From: Eutreptiella sp. 'Long Island Sound 2002'
Taxonomy: Eukaryota; Euglenozoa; Euglenophyceae; Eutreptiales; Eutreptiaceae
Assembly: GCA_964036045.1 (NCBI GenBank)
Contig: OZ038382.1
Location: forward strand, 100,442,357-100,506,356
Direction: 5' to 3'
DNA length: 64,000 nt
Every line of letters starts with the position of its first letter. Within the stretch, counting starts at the first letter, position 1. A program made the position numbers and the translations under genes. This document shows positions 53,090 through 64,000 of the stretch, in pieces. The notes beneath the pieces are model-generated. The model did no database searches, was not told the origin of the DNA, and saw only the letters and a list, made by a program, of their open reading frames with translations.

Positions 53090-55357
53090 GACGCCCTGGT
53101 CCAGGCGGCCACCCTGGGGGAAGGCGTCCGGGACTTCCTCTTCGACGCCTTCCTCCACGTCGCCCGACACGACCGCCCCCCACGCGCCACCCCAGACGGC
53201 GAGAGCCCGCCCCCCACGGGGAGCTGGATCTTGGTGCCCCCCATCGACTCAGGGCGACACCTAGTCGGACACCCCGTGCCGTTGCGGGACAGCACCAAGG
53301 GCCGCACCCGCTACCGCGAGCCCAACATGGCCCACCCCCCACCCAGCGCCACTCCCGACAACACCAAAGAGTGGGAGCGGGAAACATGGGTAGCCCGGAT
53401 GGCCTCCCTGAGCAACTTCCGGCACCACGTCCCGGGGGACATCCCCACCCGCGACGACCGGCATCCAGCCCCCTCCACGTACATGACTCTCATGTACAAT
53501 CTGCACTACACCCTCTCCACCACCCACTACCACGCACCAACTGACCACTGGGTGGTGCACGGCACCGACTCCCTCCTCCCCGCCGACTACACCCCCCCCC
53601 CCCCCCCACACAACCCAGGCCTCGACACGTACGCCAGGGGGGACGAGCCGGACGACCCCCACATCTGGGGCACGTGGGAACGCAAATCCCTGGACACGCT
53701 GCTCTCCATCCGCAGCGGCAGCCAGGGCCTTGGTAGGGGGATGTATTGCCTCGCCAAGTGGACCCAACGGACCTGGGGGATCCCCACGGACCGGTGGCTG
53801 TGGAGGGTCACGCTGCGCCTCCAGCAGAGGGAAGCCCCCCCAAACCGCAGGGGACCCACCCCCCCACGCCCCACCACCCTACAGCTCTGCCCATACATGG
53901 TGGCAGCCCGCCTCATGGCGCTGCTCTGGCCGGGCCCAGACACCCCCACCGGAAACGACCCCCACCTCACAGAGGAGGACATGCCCGGCATCCAGCGATG
54001 CTTCTTCTGCACCCTCGACGACCTCCAGCAAACACACCCGCACGTCCTGGAGCCAATATGGCCACCCCCCGGGTAACCCATGTGCCCGCACAGCCGAGAC
54101 AACGCCGCCACACCAGCACCAGCACGCACGGGTCACCAGGGAAAACGCGCGCACACGCCCAGTGCCCGAACCCGCACCCTCGTTCTCGCTACTTGCAGGA
54201 CCCAGCATCCTACGCCCGCCCCTGAAGCCCAGGACCCTCCGCCGTCTCCCACCCCCCTCTCCTCCGCCTCCGACTCCACAACCTCCACCACCACGACCAC
54301 CTCATCCACCACCACCACCACGTCCTCATCCAGCACTCCACCCCCCAGGCCGCGGGGGACACCTCCCAAACGGGCCCCCAAACCCGTCCCCACCGCGAGC
54401 AACCCCGCCGCCGCCAAGGCCCACGCCCCGACGAGGCCCGCATCCCCGACCCAGCCGAAACCCAAGACCGCCGCCAAACAGCCACCCAAACCCGTCAGCG
54501 CGCCACGACCGCAACCCGCAGCCAAGCCCAAACCCAAGCCCAGACCCGGCGCCACGACGGCAGCGCGAGCCCAACCCCCCGTGGACGTCCTCTATGACAT
54601 TCGGCCCCAGCCGTCCCAGGCCCGGAGGCAGCAGCACCCAGCACAGCGCCCCCCCACCGTCACCGACGCCGCCGCCACCACCTTCATAGCGGAGCGCGCC
54701 GCGGCTGAAGCACGACGCACCTCGTCCCGCCACCTCTCAAAGCCCGCACCCCAGGCCCACGGACCGCCCCCGACCAGGCCAGAACGACGCCAGGGTCCGC
54801 CAGCAGCGTCCCCGCACCCCTACCAACCCTCGATGACAGCCCACATACAGCGCATGCCCCGCTACCGCCGCCGCCGCGAGTCCCCACCCAACCCTGAGGC
54901 GGAGACCGTGCGCGCACACCCGCGGGTCCACATCCGCTCGCGCCCCCACTCCCCGCGCACCCCCACGGTACAGGACTACGAGGAATCACCCAGGCCCGCC
55001 ACCGCCACCGGTCTCCACGACCCCGTCACACCCACCCACGCCCACTCCTCCGCCCAAGACCGCGGTCCCGCCCAGGGACAGTGGTGGCAGCGCTGGACCC
55101 ACACGCAGCTCTGGGAGCTGCGAAAGTGGGCCCGGGGAGAGCCCTCCCTCGAGGGCTTGGTCCACCGGCCCCGCAAGGGGTCGGTGGAGAACTGCCGCCT
55201 CTGGCCGGCGGGGGGGTGGATGCCGCAGGCCGCATGGGAAGCCATGCTGGCCGATGCGCTCCACCCCCTGGGAGTCCAGCCCCGCAACCTCCCCGCGCCC
55301 CAGGACCACCTGTACCTCCTCAGGCGCCTGCGGGAGACCCTCCAGGAGACACATTGA
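53090..55357 (+). pseudogene. LINE C accessory ORF, one frame with an internal TAA
   Basis: From about 53090 (DALVQAATLGEGVRDFLFDAFL) one frame runs to TGA 55357, interrupted only by TAA 54074-54076. The first part is folded and Trp-rich (TWVARMASLSNFRHH; MYCLAKWTQRTWGIPTDRWLWRV) and ends with a Cys pair (RCFFCTLDDLQQTHPHV). The second part is a long basic Pro/Lys/Arg linker followed by a compact end (WWQRWTHTQLWELRKWARGE; ALHPLGVQPRNLPAPQDHL). The arrangement parallels the accessory ORFs of LINE A. No named domain is recognised. A poly-C run of about 16 bases sits at 53591-53608 without a frame change. Confidence 0.45.
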
Positions 55358-56105
55358 GACGGCATCCGCCTGTGGGACATCACCCAAAGCCCGGCCCCGC
55401 ACACACACACCCCCACACCACCCCACAAGCGTCGGCGCACCGACACCGGCGGCACGCACAGCAACCCAGGTGCCCTGCGCGCCACACAAAACGACACGCC
55501 TGACCCCCCGACCAGCGGCGCCGCCACCTAACCCCGTTACCCACCAAACCACCGCCACGCCAGGCCCCGCCCAGAAGTCACCAAACGAACCGGACGCCGA
55601 AGGACGCCAACGCACACGACAACGGGCACCACTACGCCCAAAGGCACCGAACCCAGGCCCGCTACCGTCGCAACCGCCTAACAGAGCCCAAACCCAAACG
55701 CAAATCAAACCCGAGCCACAACCCGAAACCGCTAACCCTTGACTCCTAACCGGGCCCGCCGAGGGAACAACGTAGCCACAGCCCACACCCACAGCCCACA
55801 CAGCCGCCTAACCGGCCAGCTCCAGAAGCAAAGAGACACCTAACCCAACCCGCCCTGGCCCATACCCGTGTACATCAGGACGCGCGAGCCGCAACCCTGG
55901 GGCGCGACCGCCGCCACAGCACCGACGACACACGCCAGAGGAAACAACACTATTGCACCGCCGCACCAGCTGCCCGTGCCTGTGCCTGCAGTGTACGCGC
56001 GCCCCTGTTTTTCTTTTTTTTCCATCAAAAAAAAAACGAAAATTAGGGAGGGAGGAAGAGGGACACAACCACCAATGGCAAACGCGCACCGCACACAGCG
56101 CGCAC
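55358..56105 (+). other. C-rich spacer ending in AT transition, no gene supported
   Basis: Low-complexity C/A-rich DNA. An A-run with preceding T-run (TTTTTTTTCCATCAAAAAAAA-like, 56010-56040) interrupts it. No motifs were seen. Confidence 0.45.
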
Positions 56106-56695
56106 ACTGGTGAGCGGATGCCACGAGGGCCAGGACACCAAACACGCGCGTGCACCGAGGGCAACAAAGGGATGAAACACCACGGCTTGGCACACCGGTA
56201 AACAAGAGCCAAGAGGCCCGGGACACCGCGCACGCAAAGCAACACACCGAGCGAGCGCACCGGTGAACAGGAGCCAAGTGCCCAGGACACCGCACACGCA
56301 ACACAACACACCGAGCGGACACACCGGTGAACAGGAGCCAAGTCGCCCAGGACACCGCACAAACAAAACGAAAGACGGAGCAGGCACACCGATGAACAGG
56401 AGCCAAGAGACCCAGGACACCGCGCACGCAAAGCAACACACGGAGCAGGCGCACCGGCGAACAGGAGCCAAGTGGCCCAGGACACCATACACGCAACACA
56501 ACACACTCAGCGGGCACACCGGTGAACGGGAGCCAAGGGGCCCGGGACACCGCACGCGCAACGCACCACACCGAGCGGGCACACCGCTGAACAGGAGCCA
56601 AGTGGCCCAGGACACCGCAGACACAACACAACAAACCGCGCGAGCACACCGGTGAACAGGAGCCAAGAGGCCCGGGACACCGCGCACACATAGGG
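56106..56695. repeat. 65-bp minisatellite, about 9 copies, second location
   Basis: GGTGAACAGGAGCCAAG and its variants begin near 56263, 56327, 56392, 56457, 56522, 56587 and 56652 with a 64-65-bp period, with weaker copies upstream from 56106. It is the same unit and strand as the array at 15491-16010, 40 kb away. Confidence 0.9.
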
Positions 56696-57240
56696 CGGAT
56701 GAGGGACAGGAAAGAACAAACACCCCATGGGTTGGACACACCGGGGCGACCCGGCTGACCCACCGGGCCAGGGGCAGGAGCGGTACTCCAAGGCCACTGG
56801 TCTGAGCCCGGCCAGGCTGCATCGGGGACCATGGCAAACGTCACCCGGAGCCCTGGAAGCTACCGGTGACAGGCGAGCCGGTACACAGTCCAGGAGCGGG
56901 TCGCCTGCCAGGCAGAGTGGCCCCGCAACTCAAACCACCAGGGTGAGGCGGTTGTACCGTAGACAAGCGGGAGCAATACCCCTTGTGGTGAGAGATACTC
57001 CACACGGCTGGGCAGCCCCAAGAGCTGCCGCCCAAAGCAGGGGGCATGTGGCCCTACCCATGGACACATGTGGGGGCACCCTCCCACCTGGGACACATGG
57101 ACCGGGTGGCCGCGACAATGCCTTCCCAAGCACATGCGGGAGCGGCTCAAGAGGCACCTGACATAGGGCAGTGGGAGGGACACGACGTCCCCTTGGTAAG
57201 ACCTTCTTCCTGCATTGTCAAAGGAGGCATCCCGAGCTCC
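56696..57240. other. Moderate-GC unique-looking sequence, no gene supported
   Basis: It follows the minisatellite and ends at a short CCTACCTACCTACCTA microsatellite (57248-57263). Frames are short and carry no motifs. Confidence 0.4.
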
Positions 57241-60200
57241 CGAAGATACCTACCTACCTACCTAAGTTGTACCCGAAATCGTTTGGCAACGTTAAGCTAT
57301 CGCAACAAAAATGAACATTCCACACATCTCGATGCAAAAACCATAAGAAATCGTAAATTCGGGGTTGGATCGGGGCAACAATTGTATCATCGCTGGCGCC
57401 TGCGCATTTGCGGGACCGTTTCGGTCGGTGCGTGTTTTGGCCGGCAAAAGCCCTGTAAATTCATAGGTGAGGCTACCACAACTCTTCACAAAAAAAAGTT
57501 TTGGAAATTTTTTTTTGAAAAAAAAAATTTCTTCAAATTTTTTTGTGCATGATAAACGGGATGTATATGCAGAGAAACACATTGCTAGGCAAAGAAACAT
57601 GGTTTTCCTTTGGGCACGGGATACAAATAGGTGATGCAAAGGCGTTGGCACTATGAATAGGAGGTTCACGGGCCTAGCGGACCTTATTTTCAACAAACAT
57701 CCAAATTTTGCCTGATTTCTTGGTGAGAGCAAAAAAACTGAAAATTATTATAGGGGCCCCCTAGGAGCTTGCTTGACCCAAACTTGTGTTGGACAATCCG
57801 ATTTAGGTGCAACCAATCATACCCCAATGGTAAGGCACCCTTTAGTATTGCTAAATCCTACAATAAACACTAAGTTTTCATGTGCAAAGTCTGGAAAACT
57901 TATGGTGGTACAACAACTAGTGCCTGGTACAACAGCTGGCTCCTTTACCTTACGGGCAGAGTGCACTGCGCAACCCGGGGTCCCCGGCCCAAATGTTGCA
58001 GTGCATCCTCTGCGAGTACGGTTCTGTAGGATACGTGAGCCCCCTGTGCCCTAGCGCAAGTGGTACCGCACATAGTGCGTGTGTAGTAGTTCAATGAATC
58101 TCAATCCCCTATGCCTGTGTTTTGGTACTTTTCGGTTCGGACTTCTCAATTTTTCTGTTATAAGTGATAAAACAATCACAGGCGTGGTCTTTGTGCCCCC
58201 CCTATCGAGGAATTACCTATCTGCATTGTGGCATTGTGCTCATTTTCTTTTCCTGTCACCTTGGTGCAGTGACTTTGTGTCTGTCTCCTCTGTCTTGCTT
58301 TCAGCATATTTGTTTTGACTGCCTGCAGGGTACAGCCCCCCCCCCCCTCACAGCCTTATTGTTGCTCTGCCTCATTTGTTGTATATTTTGCAGTGTGGTG
58401 ATGTGTATTTGTTGCCTCCTGCAATTCCATGTGAAGGTCTGCGTCACAAATCTGCAACATGTCACCAACACTCCGGCACTCCAGTGTATATACTTGTTGG
58501 TGTTCTAGTTGTCCCCGTCTGTTGTCTGATTTTGCCTGATGGTATGTGTTGCATCCGCGGTTTTGCGTTTCTTCATGTATTGCACAAAACGCCCCGTTTT
58601 TCGCAATTTCAGGTTCACTACCCTAGGTTAAATGTCCAGCCTTTGGTATGCCTGTCCGTTGTCAGTGTATGGACAAGCTTACAACGTCTGCACCCACCGG
58701 CCAGGCATTCGGGTACAGGCCACTGTACCTTGCGAACCTATGAGCCCAGAATAGACAGTTTGACAGGTGATTGCCTCTGTCTTTTTCATCGGCATGCTAT
58801 GTGACGTGTACAGTTTAGAGTCCAGTGTACAGTGCACAGTCCAAACGACAGTCACATCACTGTGCTGTGTATCATGATGTGTCAGTGGTTTTCACATTGT
58901 CTTCTGTGACTCTGCCATTCATCTGTACGAACAGTGCGCCCTTTTTGCTGGCACGGTCCATGTTCCTCCGCCCTCTTCTTGGTGCCTTTAATGGCCCTGT
59001 GTCCATCGCATACGATGGCATGCAATGCATCTATTATTCATGAATGGTTGCAGGAAGTGCACCTGAATGCGCCACAGGTTTCTATTTTTTCACTACTCCG
59101 AGTGATGTTTCTTGTGTTCTGTCTTGTGTCCTCTCCGGGTTCTACACTGAGGAAATTTGGGTCATCCGAACCAAATTTTCAACCCCGGGAGGGTGGTGTA
59201 CCGGACACAGAACAGATTTAGGATGATAGGATCACATACTGTCGACCCAATTCTGAACGGCACTGCTGTGATCACTTGCCTGCTGAGTAGGTCGCGGAGT
59301 GATCGCGGATTTCTGAATAGGACTCACTTGACCTACGTGAATGGAAATAATTAAACAAGAAACAACAAATGCATGAACAGACATTTTCAACTCAAAGAGC
59401 ACACAGAAATACCAGGTCTCAAACGTGCGAATCCAGAATTTTATTCAGTGTTCAGTGTGCCTGACCTTGCCTCTCCTTAGCTAAGAAGGGATCGCATTTG
59501 TAGCATAGTATTTGATGAGTTGAGCAATGCTTGTTGACACACATAGCATACATACAAGTGAATGCATGAACCATTGAGAACATATGTGTTATTGTTTTGC
59601 ACATGTTGCCTTTCATTGACACATGCCTTTTTTGTAATAAATGCATATTGTACTCCACCAAAGCTCTTCATGCATGTGAATATTTACAAGACCTTTTGTG
59701 TGCATTAAAGTCCAAGTTGTGTTAAGCATTGTGCACTTGCTTTGCATATGCACCCGACATTTGTATTGCATTTGTTCCTCTTTTCTACACATTTGAGGAC
59801 TGGAGTAGTATGTAGTGTGTTGTGGTCTTTTGTGCCGTTGCTTCGTGTTTTGTGTTTGCCTTGCCTTTTCTTTTTGGTTGAAAATCCGGTAGATCCTCCT
59901 TCTTGGTAGAGGCGCCCCCAACACCTCTTTCCGGAACCTTTGCCAGGCCGATTTTACTCGGACGGCTCGATATTTTAAGGTTTTGAGTGTTCAGACCTAT
60001 CAAGAACAATGTAAATCAACCCCCTAGCCATCCAAAATCCTTCCGTCAGCAGAGATTTCTGGCGCGTAAAGGCGCCGCTCCCTCCCGGGCCAAAGATTCA
60101 AGGTTTTCTCAGCTGGCATAGTGTATTTGAATAATTCAAGGGTCAATTTTGGTGTTAAATTATACCTTTCAAAGTTTGAAATACTACTACGTTCATCGAT

Positions 60201-60984
60201 GCAACAAAAAATTGATACACTAAGGTGGTACACAAAGTAGTCCTACCCCAAATACCAGAGCCTACATGATATCTCCTTATTTGTATAGTTCTCAGCTCCA
60301 AGGAAATATTTTGCAACAATTAAGATTTTATTTCAAACTTCAACTTTTCTACTTCCCAATGCAAAGTTACAACCAAAAAACTCTAATGCTAGCTAATTGT
60401 TTAAAAGCACCCAAAATGGTACACCGATTGGCTCCTTTACCTTAGTAAACTTTAAATTTCTCAACAGTTTTGCGAGTCGCGAACTCCGGCGCAGGGTGCA
60501 ACTTTGGGTATATACTACGGTTGCAGGGGCAAATCCTAGTGCGCGAACCAAAGGGTAAGCTCATACCGTGACATCACCGTCTCGTTAAGAGGCGGTTTTT
60601 TTTTCCTCTTAGAGAGCAACACTAGGGCACGAAAAGTCTCCCTCGGTTTTTGCTACCTCATCAATATATCAGAAAAATTCCAATTTCTCGAAGACCCACA
60701 AATTTCGCACTTCTGCGTAGCTGCCCGTTTGCGAGAGAGGCGGGAGGGTACGTCTGCATTGGACATAGGTCTTTCACCATGACCCCCCCCCCCCCGGTGC
60801 CAGATCCAAAATGAAGCACGGTTGGGCCTCATATGCTGCCTAGAGACTTATAATTTCCAAATGACAACCCATTGATCTCAGAAACACAACATGCACAACA
60901 ACACCAATGCACCATACAATCACCATACAAGCGAAAGAATGAGGAGGTATTATTCCTTTTGCGATGCGGAATACTTTCTCTTCC
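57241..60984. other. AT-rich non-coding region with poly-A/T and poly-C runs
   Basis: Seen are an A/T self-complementary tract (57490-57545), a poly-C run (about 58328-58339) and a second one (60782-60795). T- and TGTG-rich text at 58080-59160 could be an old LTR or UTR. A 142-codon frame at 58376-58804 is Cys/His/Leu-rich without motifs and is not called. No RNA gene was recognised. Confidence 0.45.
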
Positions 60985-61242
60985 TTATCGGAGGAGCAAA
61001 TCGCGGACCCCATGCCTCATATTGTTCAATCGCCATGTACAATCTTCACCTGTGACCTCACCTGATGCGCGGACGCCAAGAACATCATGCTCACTAGCAA
61101 ACCTCATCTCCAAAGAAGCAAACACATTCCCCAAAAAGGTGTCCGGATCCCAACCACTTTGTTGAGCAACCACCTTAACTTGGTGTCCCATTGCTTCGAC
61201 GGCTTGGCACACGAATGCACCAACACCAACACCATGAGTCAT
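60985..61242 (-). CDS. Small hypothetical exon or ORF (85 aa)
   Basis: ATG 61242 to stop at 60985 on the minus strand. The protein is balanced in composition (VKVVAQQSGWDPDTFLGNVF, then EVTGEDCTWRLNNMRHGVRD), unlike the low-complexity frames around it. It could be an exon of a larger gene or a relic. No family is recognised and no flanking splice sites were fixed. Confidence 0.3.
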   Translation of the reverse strand: MTHGVGVGAFVCQAVEAMGHQVKVVAQQSGWDPDTFLGNVFASLEMRFASEHDVLGVRASGEVTGEDCTWRLNNMRHGVRDLLLR

Positions 61243-62669
61243 ATGTACATGCCGAGCTCGTGAGACAACTCAACATCACACATATGCCAGTAAGGGAACA
61301 TATTATCGGTGCAAAACACACCGTCAAACCTTTGCAGAAAAGATGAAGTTGTGTCCCAACGACCTTGGCTACCAGCAACACGGCCAAAAAAGGCCTAGGA
61401 AACAAAACATTAAGGTGCAACAATGTGAGTCAGTCAAAATGAAGGGTTTGCAAGCGCAAAATGCAGACATCGTAATAAACACATCCTTATTGTTACAATA
61501 TCTTCGTTCCAGGCGAATTCGTCGCAAAAAAATTTTCGAATTTTTGTCGCTGAGCAGTCCTTCGCTAAAACCCCGACACGGGGCTAAATCGCTACGGGTT
61601 GAGCTGCGACCGTAGTTAATTAAGGAAAAAAAGGTCATTTCCGCGCCGCATCGGTGCGTGCCAGTCCAACACGCGGGGTTTTCCCTTACCCTACCAATCA
61701 CCTTGCCCAACCTCTGCCCCCGGGGTGCTAGAATGTGACTCCTCATAAAAAGAGCTAGACGAATATTTCCCCACCACCGCTTCATGTGCGGGGTCCCCAT
61801 GGCCATAGAATTGTTGTGTCCGCTCAGTGGCGGGGAAATCCACGGTTCAATTTTGGCCCCCCCGGCGCCCCTCCCCCTCTCCCTCCTAGTCTGCTGCTGC
61901 TATCTCAGACAGGTGCGTAACCCTACCCTACACCAACGTAGCAATGTAAAAGGCAACACCAAAGCATGGGACATCTCTTCATATGATCAACCTCATGGCT
62001 TGTGTACAACGAAGCTGCAACAAAGCTCCTACTGCCTTTGGAATGCACTATGGTTGCTGAATAAGTAACACGGACCTAATTTTGAATGACGCCGGTATGT
62101 AAAAAAATATTTCAACAGAGAAAATATGATCGCCGCCCGCACTATTTCAGTAGTCGCGCGTGATTGGGGAAGGCGTCCCTGGGCGGCACGTCGCTTGAGC
62201 AACAAGACCCATGTGAGGTCGTGTCTTGTTGCTCGTGCTCCGTGCCACGTCCTCCCCTTCTCACCTGCGTGGCAGGCTCCTGGTGAGTTTGCCCCCCTAC
62301 CTGGTACTAACTCCGACGACCATAAATACAATGAATACACAATTCGATATAGTAGAGAGAAAGAGATTGGAGATAAATATGTGCTATATTACCGACTTCA
62401 ATCCCAATGCACATCAATCGATTCAGCAACACGGGTACGACATGGTTCGCACTTAGTTTTCCGATCTTGTGAAGATCAAGCCTTTTTTGGATACCCTAGC
62501 AGCCTTTGATCTCATCAACCCTTCCATACGACATCAAACATAGCTAGAGGAGGGACGGAGGTCTACTTTGGTTTTCGTCACGCTTGGCAACATGGTCCAT
62601 TGTTGAAGTCTCCTAAATGCACTTTGTTGTGTACGCTCTTTGTCTCTCGACTGGCTGGTTTCAGTTACG
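61243..62669. other. Intergenic region with one perfect 12-bp hairpin
   Basis: No gene is supported. GAGCAACAAGAC at 62197-62208 pairs perfectly with GTCTTGTTGCTC at 62223-62234 across a 14-base loop. This segment probably contains the promoter of the cysteine-synthase-like gene, but no core element was identified. Confidence 0.4.
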
Positions 62670-63867
62670 ATGGAAGTTGACGGAACCACACAAGATGATG
62701 TTTCCCTTTCGCCCGGTTTGTTTAATTCCATTACCTCAACATCAAACGGGCCACAAGCATCCGCACCACCACCACCACCACCACGTGCCGAAAGAGTTGG
62801 ATTGAATGCGCGTGCCAACATGAGCCGCCTTGTGGGACGAACACCTTTGGTTTTCTTGAACCATCTTGCTCAACGTTGTAATGGAACGGTATGCGAGCAC
62901 TCCTTACGTGTAATGTGGGCCTCGTAAAGCGTGTTGGGAACCCGAGTTCCGCGCACTCTCACTCAGGTCGTGTGCAAAATGGAAGATCGGAACCCGTGTT
63001 CCAGTGCAGATCGAGTCTCTCTCGCCCTCGTTGAGAATCTTGAGAACCGGTGTGGAAATGTCTACGTTCGAGCGTCGCATCAAGTGGCACGACGCAGGGT
63101 TTCGTCGGAGCATAGCACACTTTGACTCGAAAGGCAGCAACACCCTCACCAACCATTGTTGCATTTAGGGGTTTGATCGTTCCGGGGAAAAGTGTTTTAG
63201 TGCAAGCTTCCTTCAGCACCGGCGCACTTGGTATGTGGAAATTTGGGGCTCGTTTAAAGTACAAGGAATCAAGCGATGGACCTTCGAGTAATAATGCGCC
63301 ATAGCACGACCTAAAATGCTCATCATTGTACGTAGGACTTGCATTTGTCGGAGCCGTGAAGGGCTACAAAGTGATTTGTGTAATTCCCGAAAGTGTCGCG
63401 ATCGAGCAAAGGGTCATGGCGAAGGCATACGGCGCAGAGCTCGTCGTCACGCCCACTTCCAAGGTCACTCCTTCCTTTCTGTGAAAGAATCGTTCGTGGT
63501 CATTCGTCATCGCATGATGATGGTGGAAAAGTTGCGCAAAGGACCTTAGGTGCTTTGCATTTTCATGTCCAATTTTGAATGTGATGCTCGGGCGTGCACG
63601 ATAGTACGCAGAAAACACATCGCGTGTGCATTGTAGACTACAAGCTTTGCGTGCTTTCGTATGTCGTATTTTAGGGCTTGAAAGGTGCCTTGTATAAAGC
63701 CGAGAAAGTTGTGGAAGAAACTCCGAACGCAGTCTTGTGCGACTATTGGAACGAAGCAACAATTGTACAAATCCACCAAGAAGCAACCGGGCCTGAAATT
63801 TGGGAGGACACCCACGGCATGGTAGATGTCCTTGTTGCACCGGTTGAGACCGGCGGGGCCCTGCAAG
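62670..63867 (+). CDS. Cysteine synthase (O-acetylserine sulfhydrylase)-like gene, five exons, runs off the window; catalytic residues not conserved
   Basis: Exons are 62670-62888, 62967-63049, 63169-63230, 63336-63463 and 63675-63867, with GT-AG introns in consistent phases. ATG 62670 begins a 45-residue leader with a PPPPPP tract, then [19 protein letters not shown]. This is followed by [73 protein letters not shown] and ETGGALQG. Order and wording match the PLP fold type II cysteine synthase family, which makes cysteine from O-acetylserine and sulfide. However, the PLP-binding Lys of the SVKDR motif is absent (SSADR), the TSGNTG substrate loop reads ASFSTG, and the GTGGT phosphate loop reads ETGGA. 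It is probably a non-catalytic paralogue or an early pseudogene. No frame break was found. The C-terminal third is outside the window. Confidence 0.85.
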
Positions 63868-64000
63868 GTATGCGAGGGCCCTTCGGGCATCGTTGATGTC
63901 GGAGGGATCGTTGATAGCGGAAGACATACCGATGGAAAGTTGAACGCCCTTTTGCGAAATGCATCAAAATGAAGAAGTGATCGTTGATACTACCTTTATG
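63868..64000 (+). other. Start of a further intron of the cysteine-synthase-like gene
   Basis: GTATGC at 63868 follows a phase-1 exon end (CTG CAA G). The expected next segment of the family is not found before the window ends, so the 3' splice site is beyond the edge. Confidence 0.6.

Noticed and set aside
690-54076. Alternative genetic code to explain many in-frame stops
   Set aside because: TAA, TAG and TGA all occur in frame in different elements, alongside frameshifts. That pattern fits decay rather than reassignment of one codon.
58376-58804. 142-codon plus ORF
   Set aside because: Cys/His/Leu-rich without motif or coding-like composition. It lies in T-rich non-coding sequence with other overlapping short frames.

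Overview
The window looks like nuclear DNA of a microbial eukaryote, most likely a unicellular alga or similar protist. Genes carry short GT-AG introns. Most of the sequence is nested, decayed retrotransposons, and base composition changes sharply between blocks. Nothing bacterial was seen: no operons, Shine-Dalgarno sites or CRISPR. I cannot name the species, and I found no rRNA or tRNA gene by eye.

Layout. 1-2.1 kb: minus-strand Ty1/copia-like Gag-protease and GAG-pre-integrase remnant with several stops. 2.3-10.6 kb: a plus-strand gene zone with an unrecognised 600+ residue protein (3253-5238) and a multi-exon gene (5474-10472) with a ParB-like GQHS motif. Three of its introns, 67-73 nt long, have a GCGCGAGGCCTCGCGC-type palindrome at their centre. 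The last exon is split by a 2.2 kb non-autonomous LTR element (7547-9754, TSD GTAT). 10.8-11.6 kb: integrase C-terminus plus chromodomain of another Ty3/gypsy element, followed by non-coding sequence. 14.4-15.4 kb: minus-strand acidic protein gene peppered with a 12-bp GCACCGATCGTC repeat. 15.5-16.9 kb: 65-bp and 64-bp minisatellites. 16.9-27.3 kb: extremely C-rich, G-poor DNA ending in a non-LTR retrotransposon (LINE A: accessory ORFs, APE-type endonuclease, reverse transcriptase).

A 17,035-bp Ty3/gypsy chromovirus (27347-44381) with about 3.0-kb LTRs sits inside the LINE A reverse transcriptase ORF and duplicated GTAT. The LINE A frame resumes at 44386. 44.9-49.9 kb is AT-richer with no convincing gene. 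49.9-56.7 kb holds a 5'-truncated LINE tail (RNase H and CCHC finger), more C-rich LINE-type ORFs, and the 65-bp minisatellite again. 57.2-62.6 kb is mostly AT-rich non-coding. 62,670 to the right edge: a plus-strand intron-containing gene of the cysteine synthase fold whose PLP lysine and substrate-loop residues are not conserved.

The most interesting points are the palindrome-cored introns, and two LTR elements of very different size that share termini (TGAAGCGGTA), polypurine tracts (AAGGAGGGGGG and AAGTAGGGGGG) and the same GTAT target duplication. The latter suggests one integration machinery with a target preference mobilising a short companion element. Almost every mobile element here is broken, so the region looks like a graveyard that was active fairly recently.
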